A stretch of DNA of 64,000 nucleotides from Hemicordylus capensis (GCF_027244095.1 NC_069658.1:265988687-266052686), one strand, 5' to 3'. Counted from the stretch's first letter, positions 9,601-20,260 are shown. Notes: generated by a model not told the origin, from the sequence alone. Program-made: numbers and translations.

Positions 9601-12274
9601 AGAACCCTTAGAACACTCCTGTCTGGGACTTGATGAGTCTGATTAGTATTCGAATGACCAAGGGTGAATGCTGCTATCTTAGCTTTTGATAGCTTGGTCA
9701 CAGTGGAATGCTGTTTGCTTGCATGCATTTGCATACGCTCAGAAGAATGCAAGATGGCTGTCCCCGTGACTGGTGGCATAGAAGTATCGGAAGTTAACTG
9801 TTGACCCAACCAACAGAGCGGAGGTCCATTATTTGCACTTAACCCAGTGTGTTCTGTCTATTAGAATCTACTGCATGGCTGTCATAGTCTGGCTTCAGAT
9901 GTTTCTATGCCAGGACCCTAAAACTACCCATCTGCAGATGCTATTGCTTCTTGAAAGAACACATCTTCATTCTGCTAGATACTAATGATCAAAACTGCTT
10001 GTCTGCCCTAGGTTTCCTTGCTGCTCCTGCTAGGTAGCTGAAGGAGTGACTAGGAGGAATAATGGAAACCTCTTGGCTTAACAGATGATGATGTCTTGCT
10101 GCTCTCTCTTTTGTACCAGGGCTATGACATCAGCTTCCTGATCACAAACTTCCATACAGAGCAGATGTACAAACACAAACTGGTGGACTTTGTCATTCAT
10201 TTCATGGAGGAAATCGACAAAGAAATCAGTGAGATGAAGCTGTCAGTCAATGCCAGAGCTCGCATTGTGGCCGAGGAGTTCCTCAAGAATGTAAGAGTTG
10301 GCTAAATGCTACAGAAGTGCTGCTCTAATGACATACCAAAGTTCACTAGTGGGTTGTAGGAGCTTGTTGATAGCAGTCTGCTGACTGCCCACCATAATAG
10401 AAGGGTAGACTGTAGGTGAGGTGAGAATGACAGGTGGGTCCTAAACAAAGTCAGAGTTTAGCGATGAAATAGAGAACTTCACCCACTCAGAGGAGGTATT
10501 GCCAGTTTAATGTTTTGGATGCAACAGGGGTTTTGTGGTATAATACTGTGTCTCTGCACGAGAGCCCTAAGTTCAAATACAGCTTATTGAGTAGACTTAA
10601 GTCAATTACATTTTAGCTTTGTTTGCTACTTCTGGCCACAATAGGAAAAGAATTGTAAAGTGCTGTAGAAATGATTCTGTACATATGCATTGTTGCTCAC
10701 TCTAGGAAAGGTTCCAGTGGGAAGCAAATGTTCCTGGTAGGGCTTGGATGATTCTGTGCTCCAGGTGACATAATCTAAATGGCTTGTCAGGTGCTTCATG
10801 TAGCAATAAAAACACAAAAATTGCTGGGAGAAGGAGAAAGGGAGATAGCACAAGAGCTGGGTTTCTCCCCTTGCAAGGTCTAGTTAAGGTTTCTAGGGCA
10901 CAGTCCTGTAAATTGCAACGATTATCCAGTTTTATTAGGGTGAAGGAAGTGGTAATACATCAGCTGGTGTGATTTAAATTATTTTTATTCCACCTTTCCA
11001 TCAAAATACTCAAGGTGGTTTGCAACATAATAAAACTATTAAAATAGCAAACATAAAAATTGCTCACAAATGGAGTAGGAGGTTCCACTCCTACCTCCTG
11101 GGCAGATTCCAGATGTTGTCTCTTGGAGACAGTTGTTCTTCAGAATCTGAACTTTCATACGGTGACCCTCAGGGTTCCATACTGTGTCAGATGTTTAACA
11201 TCTACAAGAAACTGCAGGGAAAGATCATTAGGAGATTTGGTGCGGGATGTTATCAGTATTTTGCTGATGCCCAAATCTATTTCTCCATGTCATCATCATC
11301 AGGAAAAGGCATAACCTCCCTAAATGCCTGCCTGGAGGCAGTAATGGGCTGGATGAGGGATAACAAATTGAGGCTGAATCCAGATAAGACAGAGGTACTT
11401 ATTGTGTGGGGTCGGAACTCAGGAGACTTTTTTGATCTGCTGGTTCTGGATGGGGTCAACTCTGCCAGAAGGAACATTTACGCAGTCTGGGGGTGCTTCT
11501 GGATCCGAACCTCTCCCTGGTGTCCCAGATTGAAGCTGTGGCCAGAGGTGCTTTTTTCAGCTTCAGCTGATACACCATCTGCATCTGTTTCTTGAGATGA
11601 AGGACCTCAAAACGGTGGTACAGCCAGCGGGGAGGGAAAGCTCACACAGCACAGCCCAGCACAGCTGGCAGGGAGAGAAAGCACCACTGGCAGGCAGGGA
11701 GGGAAAGGAAAATCAAGTGCAGAACGGACAGGGGCTAAAGGGAGGGGGAGAAATGACAGAGAGGATGAGGGGCGCAGATGGTCTGTGTCGGATCAGCTAG
11801 TTACCTGTAAAGCCCTAAACAGCTTAGAGAACATCTTCACCATGAGCCCTACCACCTGTTAAGATCATCTGGAGAGGTTCGTCTGCAGTTGCCACAAACT
11901 CATTTGGTGGCTACTCAAGAACTGGCCTTCTCCATTGCTGCCCCTGGACTTTGGAATGTGCTCCCTGTTGAAATAAGAGCCTCCCCATCTCTGGCAATTT
12001 TGAAAAAGGACTGTAGACATATTTATTCACCCATGTTTTAATTAGATTTATAGTTTCAATATTTTAAAGTTGGGTTTTTAATTTTAATGTTTAGATGATT
12101 TTAACTGTAAACTGCCCAGAGACACAGGTTGTGGGGGGTTAAAAAATGGGAGGGGGGAATTAAAGCAAATAAAAGACCAGAGAATTAAAAAACTTAGGTC
12201 AGTTGGATAAGTACAGTTTTAAATTAATATATTTCCTTTTTTCTCTCCCCACTCCCCCCCCCCCACAGTTCTAG
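632..12274 (+). CDS. ARPC4: Actin-related protein 2/3 complex subunit 4 (six exons)
   Basis: ARPC4 is a core subunit of the Arp2/3 complex; with ARPC2 it forms the structural dimer that holds the complex and contacts the mother actin filament. Coding segments are 632-634, 1146-1264, 9129-9240, 9326-9421, 10120-10290 and 12269-12274. Together they give 168 codons plus TAG, the family's usual length. Every junction has GT-AG borders and a consistent phase. The protein starts [12 protein letters not shown], contains RRKPVEGYDISF near residue 110 and ends AEEFLKNF. From memory it differs from the human protein at only about two positions. The first exon codes only the ATG and the last only Phe-stop. 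The 7.9-kb intron 2 holds most of the repeats. TTLL3 follows on the same strand. Identity is essentially certain. Confidence 0.97.
1146..1264 (+). CDS. ARPC4: ARPC4 exon 2
   Basis: It follows a CTTCCTTGCAG acceptor and ends before GTATGG. It encodes [20 protein letters not shown] through EVEV and the first two bases of the next Arg codon (phase 2). Confidence 0.95.
1265..3040. other. ARPC4 intron 2, first part
   Basis: AT-rich unique-looking intron sequence. A short (TC)n run lies at about 2766-2783. No exon-like frame or clear repeat was recognised. Confidence 0.5.
3041..3570. repeat. Diverged tandem repeat, unit about 126-146 bp
   Basis: A unit marked by GAACCAA recurs at 3129, 3255, 3401 and 3544, giving spacings of 126, 146 and 143 bp. 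Each unit has the same order of shared blocks: GAACCAAATTTG, GTAGGGACAC, GTGTAGTTTGTGAT, GTCATCCACC, ATCCAAGATG and a closing AACTTTTGAGG-like block. About three and a half diverged units are visible. I do not recognise the family. Confidence 0.7.
3571..5349. other. ARPC4 intron 2, middle part
   Basis: No gene or clear repeat recognised. Open frames are short and have no recognisable protein signature. Confidence 0.4.
5350..5690 (+). mobile_element. CR1 LINE 3' fragment, diverged
   Basis: The blocks ATTGTAGAACTGAAAAAGG, ATTATGCATGGTGTGG and AGAAAGTGGATAG occur in the same order as in the better-preserved CR1 copy at 43195-44080. The copy is old and truncated at both ends. Confidence 0.65.
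5740..6680 (+). mobile_element. L2-like LINE 3' end, interrupted by a SINE
   Basis: Segments such as GGGACTGCCCTTGAAGACC and AAACTTCAGCTGGTCCATAA, then a diverged non-coding tail, match the 3' part of squamate L2 as I remember it. The element is split by the SINE at 6031-6256, so the SINE is younger. Confidence 0.55.
6031..6256 (+). mobile_element. Sauria-type tRNA-derived SINE
   Basis: The tRNA-like head has a B box close to AGTTCGAATCC near 6080. The body matches the squamate SINE as I remember it (GGCAATGGTAAACCCCTCCT, then AAAACCACAGGGCTCTGTGG). The copy is flanked by an exact 8-bp duplication, TTTAGAGC, at 6023-6030 and 6257-6264. Sauria SINEs are mobilised by a Bov-B/RTE LINE. Confidence 0.85.
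6840..7025 (+). mobile_element. CR1 LINE 3' tail fragment
   Basis: A diverged version of the CR1 tail is seen: GCAAGATGTGGTGG, a diverged middle, then GTGCTGGACTAGATAGG close to the end. Confidence 0.6.
7026..7885. other. ARPC4 intron 2, no recognised content
   Basis: AT-rich sequence without a recognisable gene or repeat. Confidence 0.4.
7886..8040 (-). mobile_element. tRNA-headed SINE, reverse orientation, diverged
   Basis: Read on the minus strand, a head ending in TGGGACCTT/CAGGTCCCAGG-type blocks is followed by the tail that is also carried by the 5S-headed SINEs (CAGTGTAG, then CCAATGG, then TATGGCAG). The same composite occurs at 61471-61664. Confidence 0.55.
8050..8150 (-). mobile_element. 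Remnant of a second tRNA-headed SINE
   Basis: AGGGATTTGAACCTGGACTT followed by a diverged GGCTACAC block resembles the head of the SINE at 23920-24132, in the same orientation. The copy is short and decayed. Confidence 0.4.
8425..8760 (-). mobile_element. LINE-like 3' fragment (L2/CR1 type)
   Basis: An ATAATAATAATAAA run followed by TTCTCTGGGCTGCTCACAAC, and a later GAAAAGGCCCTTTCCCT block, resemble the inverted 3' end of a squamate LINE. The family is uncertain. Confidence 0.4.
9129..9240 (+). CDS. ARPC4: ARPC4 exon 3
   Basis: It follows a TTTGCAG acceptor and ends before GTAAGT. It completes the split Arg codon and runs [19 protein letters not shown] to VSIAVKQ, ending in phase 0. Confidence 0.95.
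9326..9421 (+). CDS. ARPC4: ARPC4 exon 4
   Basis: It lies only 85 bp after exon 3, with a TTCTGCAG acceptor and a GTGAGG donor. It encodes [15 protein letters not shown] to ILRRKPVE, phase 0 at both ends. Confidence 0.95.
10120..10290 (+). CDS. ARPC4: ARPC4 exon 5
   Basis: It follows TTGTACCAG and ends before GTAAGA. Its 57 codons run from [11 protein letters not shown] to AEEFLKN, phase 0. Its donor is the one expected to be used in any ARPC4-TTLL3 read-through transcript. Confidence 0.95.
10975..12170 (+). mobile_element. L2 LINE fragment with reverse transcriptase remnant
   Basis: The frame over 11235-11430 reads like the L2 reverse transcriptase C-terminal half: a diverged FADAQIYFS active-site region, [20 protein letters not shown], then [15 protein letters not shown]. 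The coding match ends by about 11560. A purine-rich stretch at 11600-11790 interrupts it, and an L2-like 3' end (AAAGCCCTAAACAGCTT onward) resumes at about 11810. The copy is degenerate and lies in ARPC4 intron 5. Confidence 0.75.
12269..12274 (+). CDS. ARPC4: ARPC4 exon 6 coding part (Phe-stop)
   Basis: A C-rich tract ending in CACAG precedes TTC TAG, which supplies the conserved C-terminal Phe and the stop. The remainder of this exon is 3' UTR. Confidence 0.9.
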   Translation, partial: F

Positions 12275-13185
12275 ACCGAGGGCTGGAGTCCACAGCTTTG
12301 CTTTCTCATTCTCTCTGCACAGCCACTTTGCTGGGGCTACAGAGAGGGCCACAGCTCAGGAGTGAGATGAGAAGCAGCCAGACCTGCGGGGGCTGTCCCA
12401 GCTAAATGTACACCATGCTCGCCAGTGTGCCCAGGGGAGGGGAGGGTGCTTTTTAATATTTTTGGAACAAAACTGTGCTTGTTTAAGACTGTGTCGACTT
12501 GATATCTTCTCTCTCCTTTTTTTTTTAAATGATTGATCACTTGCTATAATTTATCTACTTGAGTCTCCTTGTGGCCATGTCCTTGTTGGGAAAGGGGGTA
12601 GGGATTGGTTGCGCTAGCTAGCAACCCTTGGCAAGAGTTGCTGCAGGAGTTACAGCTCAATTCTGCTCATGTAAAAATCACCTCTAATAGCTGACAAAAA
12701 GCTGCCTTTATCTCTTCATATGGGGACCAGTAAAAGAGGACTGAAACATTTCTGTCTGAAATGGCAGCCAGTCTTGGCGCAGCCAACACTGGGGTGACTA
12801 CAGCGTGACTACCCTGACTCACTTCCCAGGTTATGCATAGGAGTCATGATTTGTCTAGCAGACTGCACTCTCTGCCCCCCTCCCACCCCCCCGTGCCAAG
12901 TCACTCCAGTCTCTGGAGGGAACTCCCTCTCCCCCATTCCACATCCCCCTGCCCCACTCCCACAGGGATCAGAGCATTCTGAGCACAGCACTGCCTCCTG
13001 TTCTACCCTTTCTGTTCCCTTCCACACCTGTGCCAGAGGGAGCTATGATGGGAGGGGTCAGGCCATGCATCAGCAGAACGGGACGGAGCTGGAATCTGTA
13101 ACTCTTGGTTCTTTTTGCTATGGCACTTGCTGTAACTTTCTTATTCTGGGACCTTCCCTATTAAAGCCTTTTTTCTTGCCTCCTG
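12275..13185 (+). other. ARPC4: ARPC4 3' UTR
   Basis: About 0.9 kb between the TAG and a likely ATTAAA poly(A) signal at 13160-13165, with a TG-rich stretch following near 13203-13222. No open frame here resembles a protein. The 3' end is inferred from the signal only. Confidence 0.6.
13160..13165 (+). terminator. ARPC4: Candidate poly(A) signal of ARPC4 (ATTAAA)
   Basis: The common variant hexamer ATTAAA is followed about 40 bp later by a T/GT-rich stretch suitable as a downstream element. Confidence 0.55.
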
Positions 13186-13189
13186 AAAT

Positions 13190-15182
13190 AAGGGTGCTTG
13201 CATGGTTTTTCTGTGGTGCTGTGCCCTGCCTCTTCCATTTTGGAGATGTGCTTCCTAGGAAGTGCTGAGTTCACTGACAAAGCCCGGTTTTCACAAAGGA
13301 GTGTTTTCCCTAGAACGAATATTCTCACCTGATGGCTCTATACTTCTGCATTTTAAGTGGCAGATAGGCTGCATTCACCCAAACAAAGGCAACTGGCATT
13401 AGATACTTCTGTGGAATTATATATGCTCCTAATTGTGTACAGTGACATATACATGTATATATAACATGTGTGCACAAGTAGAACCCTGCAACAAACATTG
13501 TAGTTTATCCCCAGCCAGACTGACAGAAGACTTCTTGTGCTGCTTGGGACTGGAGGAGTGGGAAAGGGAAATTATTCCTCTTCTTTTCCCCCTTTTTTAC
13601 CATCTAAAGCTTTCCGCTGTGCTTTCTAGCACTTAAGGGCTTCGGTTTAGGTTTAGGGCTAGCTGTCCCATGTTAAACACTTCATTGCGATATGCAGGGG
13701 GAGACTGTTTGAAGAGTGGAAGAGAGGGTAAAGATGTCCTTTTTCCTCCCCTCCCCAAACCTCCCTGTACAGCACTGGGGAGTTCTTTAACTTCATGATG
13801 TCCCTCTCCCTTGTCCTAATTCCCCACCCCACCAACTACCACCACCCCTGCCAAGATAATTTAAGCTTTCTGAGTGCTTGAGCAGGCCAGCTCACTCACC
13901 ACTTTCCTTTCTTTTTAACCGATACTCATCTGCCCCAGCTTTCTATAGGTCCTGGATGTTACCAAGCATAGGCCCTTGTTGCGCCACTTTAAAAATTTGG
14001 TTTAATTTTACAAGCCAGTATATTACAAACCATACTTGGAGTGGCCAGAATATACAGAAAGTTCTGCCTTCTGAGTGGTTGGCCTCATTTCACTATCCAG
14101 TTGGCAGTCAGTGGACCACCAACCAATGTGATATTAGAAGGGATCACAATTATTCACAGCCTGCCTCAGACATGCACCCACCCCCACCACCCACCCCCGC
14201 CAAAAAGGATGCTGTACTTATGCACTGAGAGCATGTCCAGAAATCTATGTCCTGAGAGCATGTCCAGAAATCCTGCCCTGGCACATTAGTACCAAGAAGC
14301 ATCACCCTTTCTACACTCTCCAAGCTTATGGTGTTTAAAGAAGCAAACACTGTAAGCATGATGGCCATTTCTGTGATTGGAAGGTTGAGGAGCCCCAATC
14401 ACACAATCATGAAGGCAATCGCAATTGCACTTTGATACCTGCCTCTTCAAAAGCTGTAACCATGAACAGTGTGGTGTTGTGGGGTTTGCAAGTGCACTTT
14501 CAGGACACTATGTGAGCACAGCATCCTTTTGGGGGGTTTTTTCCCCCTCATGTTAGAAAGCTCCTAGAAAGGAGAATATGTTCAGTGATGTTTTGAGGCT
14601 CTCCCAGGAAGCTCCCTTGCTTTTCAAAGAACAGCTAGTCTTTCCGGTAGCGAAGAAGCACTTCAGCTGGGTAGGGCTTGCTGCTGGAACAGGGGATCTG
14701 CATTCTCTTCCCTCTAGCTCACAGTGATACAGGAGATAACCTGTTTTAAAGGTTGGGTAAAATGAACTGTATTTCCTTGACTATGACACTTATTCTGCAA
14801 ACTGCCAAAAGTACATCATTTGCTAAATCCTACACTGGCTGCCTGTTCCTCAGATAGAGGTAGACAAGAGGCCTTGTCTCTGACTGATCCATCCTAAATG
14901 TGTGGAGAAGCATGGGTGTGGTCATATCTTCCTTCACCCCATATGAAGTGGCCAACAGGTGATTTCAATACAACTGTAAAATAGCATTGAAACATGCATT
15001 GAGGGATAATTTTGATCCCCTTGCCCCATTGTTTCCCTCTGTGACAAGTGTTGGGGTGACTTGCATGCCCACACTCTTTCCCTATGTCATTAGGATTGGC
15101 TGCTGGAAGCATATTCTGAACCAGCCCCAAATGTCCTTATATCAAATCTTTTCAAAACAGTTTCTTCTAGTGGCAAAGGTGT
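13190..15182. other. Intergenic, no recognised gene
   Basis: ARPC4-TTLL3 intergenic DNA. A 20-base block (TGAGAGCATGTCCAGAAATC) is duplicated in tandem at about 14226 and 14253. Nothing else was recognised. Confidence 0.4.
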
Positions 15183-15223
15183 GTACACACCTTTCTCCTT
15201 CTTTGCAGGAGAAAGGTGTGTAC
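15183..15223. repeat. Perfect 16-bp inverted repeat (hairpin), 9-nt loop
   Basis: GTACACACCTTTCTCC at 15183-15198 is exactly complementary to 15208-15223, with loop TTCTTTGCA; one more A-T pair extends the stem. It lies in intergenic DNA. The stem is too short for an ordinary microRNA precursor. Confidence 0.7.
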
Positions 15224-15565
15224 AAATAACTAAGCCCCACTTTACACTCTCCCCCCAACCCCCATCAAAGCCTCTGCTCTCTTGAGGTTAGCTGTCACGC
15301 TGTGGTTTAGGCAATGACTCTAACTAAGCAGAAGTTGTCCTGCTGGTTCCTCAAGCTCAGGGTCCCCTGTTGTGGCTGAGAGACTGTTGAGCTGTACTCT
15401 ATAAATGGAATTGAAGGCTGCTTCCTACTGCTTGATCTTACACATGGGTGCCAAAATTAATCCGCACGCTATATTTCATATGCAGTCATGTATGCGTCTT
15501 TCCCCCTGTGCTAAACGTAAGTAGGAGGAAGGTTGCAATGGCTTTGAAGCCAAGCATTGCGATAA

Positions 15566-18295
15566 GTGGAGCACCTGCCAAGTGTGACAAAGACAAGCAA
15601 GGAAAAAGGGGGCTGTCTTAACTGTACAACTGAACAAAGCAGTTGGGAACAAAGGGATCCTGGGGAGGATCTGGGAAATTACAGGCAGGTTAGCTTAATG
15701 TCTGTTCCGGGCAAACTGATGGAAAGCATTCTGAAGGCTAACATTGTAAAGTACATAGAAGAACAGGACCTGCTGGGGGAGAACCAGCATGTCTTCTGCA
15801 AAGGTAAATATTGCCCCACGAACCTTTTGGAGTTCTTTGAGAGTGTCAACAGGCATGTGGATTAGGGATGTGCAAATTGATTCAGGTACAAATCAATTTG
15901 TCCCCAAATCTAGCTGATTCAGGTGATTTGGAGACAAATCACCCCTGTGGTCCATTGGCTAGATTTGGGTTCAAATCACTCCTGATTCTATTCGAATCGA
16001 TTTGAGATTTGGATCCCTCCTATTAATTCCCCTAGATTCCCAGCTTTAATTTTTTTAAAAAGCTAAGCTCTAGCCCTTGTAGAAGTGGAGTTATGAAGCA
16101 AAATGTGTGGTCACTATTTTTCATGTGTTTGGATTCTTTGGTGTATAATTTCTCTTCAATGAATCCCTATGAGGATTTCTTACACACCTTCATTTCTTCC
16201 ATTCGTTTTTGCTGTCTTTTTGACAGTGCCAGTTGGCAACTGCCATGTGCCAACTACACCCCACTCCCACCTGCAAGGCAGTGGGGTACTACTCAGTTTA
16301 TGTTCTAGGATTTTTCCCAAGTATTTAGGCTCTCTGGTGTCTAATTACCTTTCCTCCTAATGAATCCCTATGAGGATTAATTACACACCAAAGAGTCTAA
16401 ACACATCAAAAATTCCTAAAATATAAACTGAGTACCTTGTGGGTTGGGGGGTAGTTGGAACATGGGATGCCACTAATTCCCCACCCTCACCTGCAAAGCA
16501 GTGGGGTCAAAATGAACAGAAGAAATGAAGGTGTATAATGAAGACACCAAAGAATCCAAACACTTCAAAAATACCTAAAAAATAAACTGAATACCCTGGT
16601 GGGGGGTGTAGTTGACACATGGCAGTTGACAGTTGGCACTGTCCGGTGACAGTCAAAGTGAACAGAAGAAATGAAGGTGTGCAATGAATCCTCATAGGGA
16701 TTCATTATGAGGAAACATTATTATACACCAAATAATCCAAACACTCGAAAAATAATGACTGCACATCTTGCTCCATAACTCCACTTCTGCAAGGGCTAGA
16801 GCTTAGCTGCCTTCTTCCTCTTCTTCCTCTTCTTCTTTTAATGAAAGCTGGGGATCTATGTTAGGGTTAGGATATGGCAATTTTGAATCCCTATTGTTTC
16901 CTATGATGGACATGTTCAAAATCACTAAAAACTAAAAAACTTAATTAAAAATCAACCAAGTGTCCCACTGTCTTGAAATTTGGGTAGTAGATGGCACCCA
17001 TGGGACCTACAGTACCCACCACCCACATTTGGTGCCCCTCGGGCTTTAAGTGGTCTGAATCAAATTGAAGCAAATACAAATCGAATCTGGCGTGATTTGG
17101 GTGGGGTGGATTTAGACACAAAACAAATCAGGGGTGATTTGTTTGGGGCACAAATTGGATTAAAAACAATCAATTTGTGCACATCCCTAATGTGGATAAA
17201 GGTGATCCAGTTGACATAGTATACCTGGACTTCCAAAAAGCTTCTGACAAAGTTCCCCAGCAAAGACGCTTGAGAAAACTTAGCAGTCATGGGATAAGGA
17301 GACAAGTACATATGTGGCTTGCTAACTGGTTGAAGGACAGGAAACAGAGGTTAGGTATAAATGGAGAGTCTTCACAATGGAGAGAAGTAAGAAATTGAGT
17401 CCCCCAGGGATCTCTACTGGGACTGGTGCTTTTTAATTTATTCATAAGTGATCCAGAAGTTAAGAGAGGTGGTCAAATTTGCAGATGACACCAAAGTATT
17501 TAGGGTAGTTAAATCCAAAACAGATTGTGAGGTACTCCAAAAGGATCTCTCCAATCTGGGGGATTGGGTGACAAAATGGCAAACGTGGTGCAGTGTTGGA
17601 AAGTGTAAAGTTATGCATATTGGCGCAAAAAACCCCAACTTCACATATACACTGATGGAGTCTAAGCTGTCAGTGACTGACCAAGAGAGCAATCTTGGAG
17701 TCATGGTGGACAGCTCGCTGAAAGTGTCAATTCAATGTGTGGCAGCTGTGGAAAAGGCCAATTCCATGCTAGGGGTCATTAGGAAGGGCATTGAAAATAA
17801 AACTGCTAATATTATAATGCCCTTACAAAAATTATGGTGAAACCACACTTGGAGTACTGCTTACAATTCTGGATACCATACTTGAAGGACATTGTAGAAC
17901 ACTAGGACCAGGGGTCATCCCATTGTTCTGCCCATAAAATTAGGGCCAACAAAAGGAATTATTTTTCCACACAACGCATAATCAGCTTATGGAATTCTCT
18001 GCCACAAGATGTGGTGGCAACCAACAATCTGGATGGCTTTAAGAGTGGTTTGAATAACTTTATGGAGGAGAGATCTATCAATGCCTATTAGTCTGAGGGC
18101 TACAAGCCACCTCCAGCCTCAGAGGCAGGATGCCTCTGGATACCAGCTGCAGGGGAGTAACAGCAGGAAGGAGGGCATGCCCTCAACTCCTGCCTGTAGG
18201 CTTCCCAGTGGCAACTGATGGGCCTCTGTGTGAAAGAGGATGCTGGACTAGATGGGCCTTGGGCCTGATCCAGCAAGGCTGTTCTTATGGAGAAG
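15566..18295 (+). mobile_element. CR1 LINE copy, split by a hAT-like insertion
   Basis: The left part (15566-15862) encodes CR1 reverse transcriptase motifs including DLGNYRQVSLMSVPGKLMES. The right part starts at 17198, just after the duplicated target, and continues the same domain with GDPVDIVYLDFQKASDKVPQ, then FADDTKVFR near 17480, CKVMHIGAKNPNFTY and SLKVSIQCVAAVEKANSMLG. The non-coding CR1 tail follows (GGATGCTGGACTAGATGGGC, near 18237). The coding sequence carries stops and frame changes and lacks its 5' half, so it is a dead, 5'-truncated copy. It is separated from itself by the element at 15863-17189. Confidence 0.9.
15863..17189. mobile_element. 1.33-kb foldback hAT-like DNA element inside CR1
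   Basis: The element begins TAGGGATGTGCAAATTGATT and ends with the near inverse complement ending TTTGTGCACATCCCTA. It is flanked by the exact 8-bp duplication ATGTGGAT (15855-15862 and 17190-17197). Removing it and one duplicate restores CR1 reading. The 8-bp duplication and terminal repeats indicate the hAT superfamily. Inside are long inverted arms: 16061-16149 pairs with about 16719-16808, and 16190-16262 pairs with about 16607-16678. It has no transposase frame, so it is non-autonomous. Confidence 0.9.
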
Positions 18296-19639
18296 GTCCT
18301 AAAAGTGTGGCTGTGTTGGCAAAATGTATTTGCAGCATGGGACAATGAATTTCTAGCTCCTGAGACTGGCTTCTCATTTGCCATTATTGTCTCTTCTGAA
18401 CGTCCAGTTTGGCACTAATGGCCTTATATGTGAATCTCCTTACCTCATGCCCCCATGGTAGTCTCAGTGTCATTCACATAGTCCTACTCTAGTATTGACA
18501 CTGATGAATTATTCCCAGTTTACCTAGTTAGGACATGAGGAGGTGTTCATTTGTGCTGCAATTGGTCCCTTCTTTTCCCCTGTACACAATGCAAAACTTT
18601 GGCCCTATGCACTCTACCATACAAGCCAAAGAAAGTTCATAACAATGGAGGTATTACTAAACCCTTCTGGCTTAGTGATGGCTGGTATTTCAGTGCCATT
18701 CTCAGCCAAGGGTGAATGTAGGTACATGTTCTTTGGAAGCAAAGGGACCAAGATAATGGAACAGAAGCCCAGAATATGAAGTGATTCTGGTACCCTTTGA
18801 TGTCACAGGTAAGGCATCTTGAACATTCTGTGCAGGTTCCATGCTGTTAGTTCCTTAATGCCATTCACCCTTTCTTTCAAGCTGGGCCTGACTTCTGTGC
18901 CAAAAACTTTCCCACTGAGCCCCATCTGGGCTTCATACACTCACAACCAGAGGTAGGATAGTTTTGAATTCAATTGTTATAGGTAAAGTATTCATGTGTG
19001 CCTGTGTAGCATGGCCCACATATCACACCCAAAGAGAAGCAATATGTGTGGATGATTCATCAGAGGCAGGTGGGAAGATGGCATTCATTGGTGGTAGCCA
19101 GGTGGTGGAAATTGCCACATTTCAGGTAAATGGGGGCTTATGTCCTTTTCAGTTAGTGTGAAGGGAGCACTGAATGGTATTTGTAATTTTTGTTGCTCAA
19201 GGTGCTTGCTCTTCTACTCTGCTCCAAAAGTTTCCCTCCTCCCTTTCTGGATCCATACCTTGACACAAAGCAGATATTTTCTATCTGTAGTTTTTAACTT
19301 TATAACTCTTTTGTGTCTAGTCTGTGTGCACAGCACTCCACTTTTCAGGCAATGGAAATCTCCACCCCACCGCATCACTCCAGCTTGGTGACCAAACGTC
19401 CTGAAGAAGGCAGTGGTGATGCCCAGATGTTGTGGGGCTACTATAGATGGTGGGCAAGGTTGGGAACCCCTGCCTTAAGCTCTGTCTCTCTGGAGAAGGC
19501 TGTGGGCTGCCTCTCCAAATCCAGCCCCGCACACACACACACCCCGCGCCAAGTGCAAAAGGAAAATTGAGAAGAGTAGGAAAGCAAGCAAGCAGCACCA
19601 CCTGCTGGAGACAGCGAAGCGAAGGGGGAGAGGGTGGAT
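18296..19639. other. Intergenic, no recognised gene
   Basis: No gene-like frame or clear repeat was recognised. A short CA-rich tract lies near 19531-19542. Confidence 0.4.
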
Positions 19640-20260
19640 GAGTAGGAGTTCGTGGGGAAGCACTTGGGACACCTCCGAAGAGCAGAGAAGGTCGCTCCCC
19701 CCGCCCCGCCCCGCCCCGCCCGAGACTCGCTGCGATTCTGTGACCCCAAACTCTTTCAGAAGGTGTTGGTAAGAAGGATGAAGAAAGATGCCTCTCCTTT
19801 GGGGGTGGCGGCGGGGGGGTACTTTGGGGTCTCCGACCTGAGACCTCTGGCCGCACCTCATCTGCCCATTCCCGGGTTTGGGGTTTTGTTGGTTTTTTCG
19901 CAGCTTAATCGGGGCAAAAGAGCGTCCGCGCTGCAAGCGCTTGCCGTGCCGGGTCTCCGAGGTTTCCATAGAGACACCAAACAGCCGCGTGGGAGCTGTA
20001 AGGAGGAGCTGGGGCCGCGCAGGCCTGCACGGGGGGTGCTCTCCAAGCCCTTTCCACCCCCACGGATACACACGGGGCCTGCTGGGGAGGTGGGCTGGAG
20101 GAGAAGGGCTGGGGGGAACCGGGGAAGGGAGGCGGTGGCTGGTGCTGGGGATGGGAGCTGAGCGTGGAACGGACTCTGCTAGTGGTAGCCGGGGAGGGCT
20201 GTGTTTGCACGATGGGGGCTCGAGCCTGCGTGGCAAGCCCTGCCTCCTAGCGGTCTGATT
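19640..20260. promoter_or_regulatory. Orphan CpG island between ARPC4 and TTLL3
   Basis: This stretch is GC-rich and dense in CpG, unlike the flanking kilobases. Overlapping GC boxes (CCCCGCCCCGCCCCGCCC) lie at about 19701-19721. Possible plus-strand donors (GGTAAGAAGG near 19769 and GTAAGGAGG near 19998) follow. Long frames on both strands (for example 19475-20296 minus) are probably a by-product of base composition and resemble no protein I know. It could be an alternative upstream promoter of TTLL3, or the start of an unannotated transcript. Confidence 0.6.

Noticed and set aside
11020-11595. A host gene of 191 codons in ARPC4 intron 5
   Set aside because: The translation is L2 reverse transcriptase ([20 protein letters not shown] region) and belongs to a decayed LINE.
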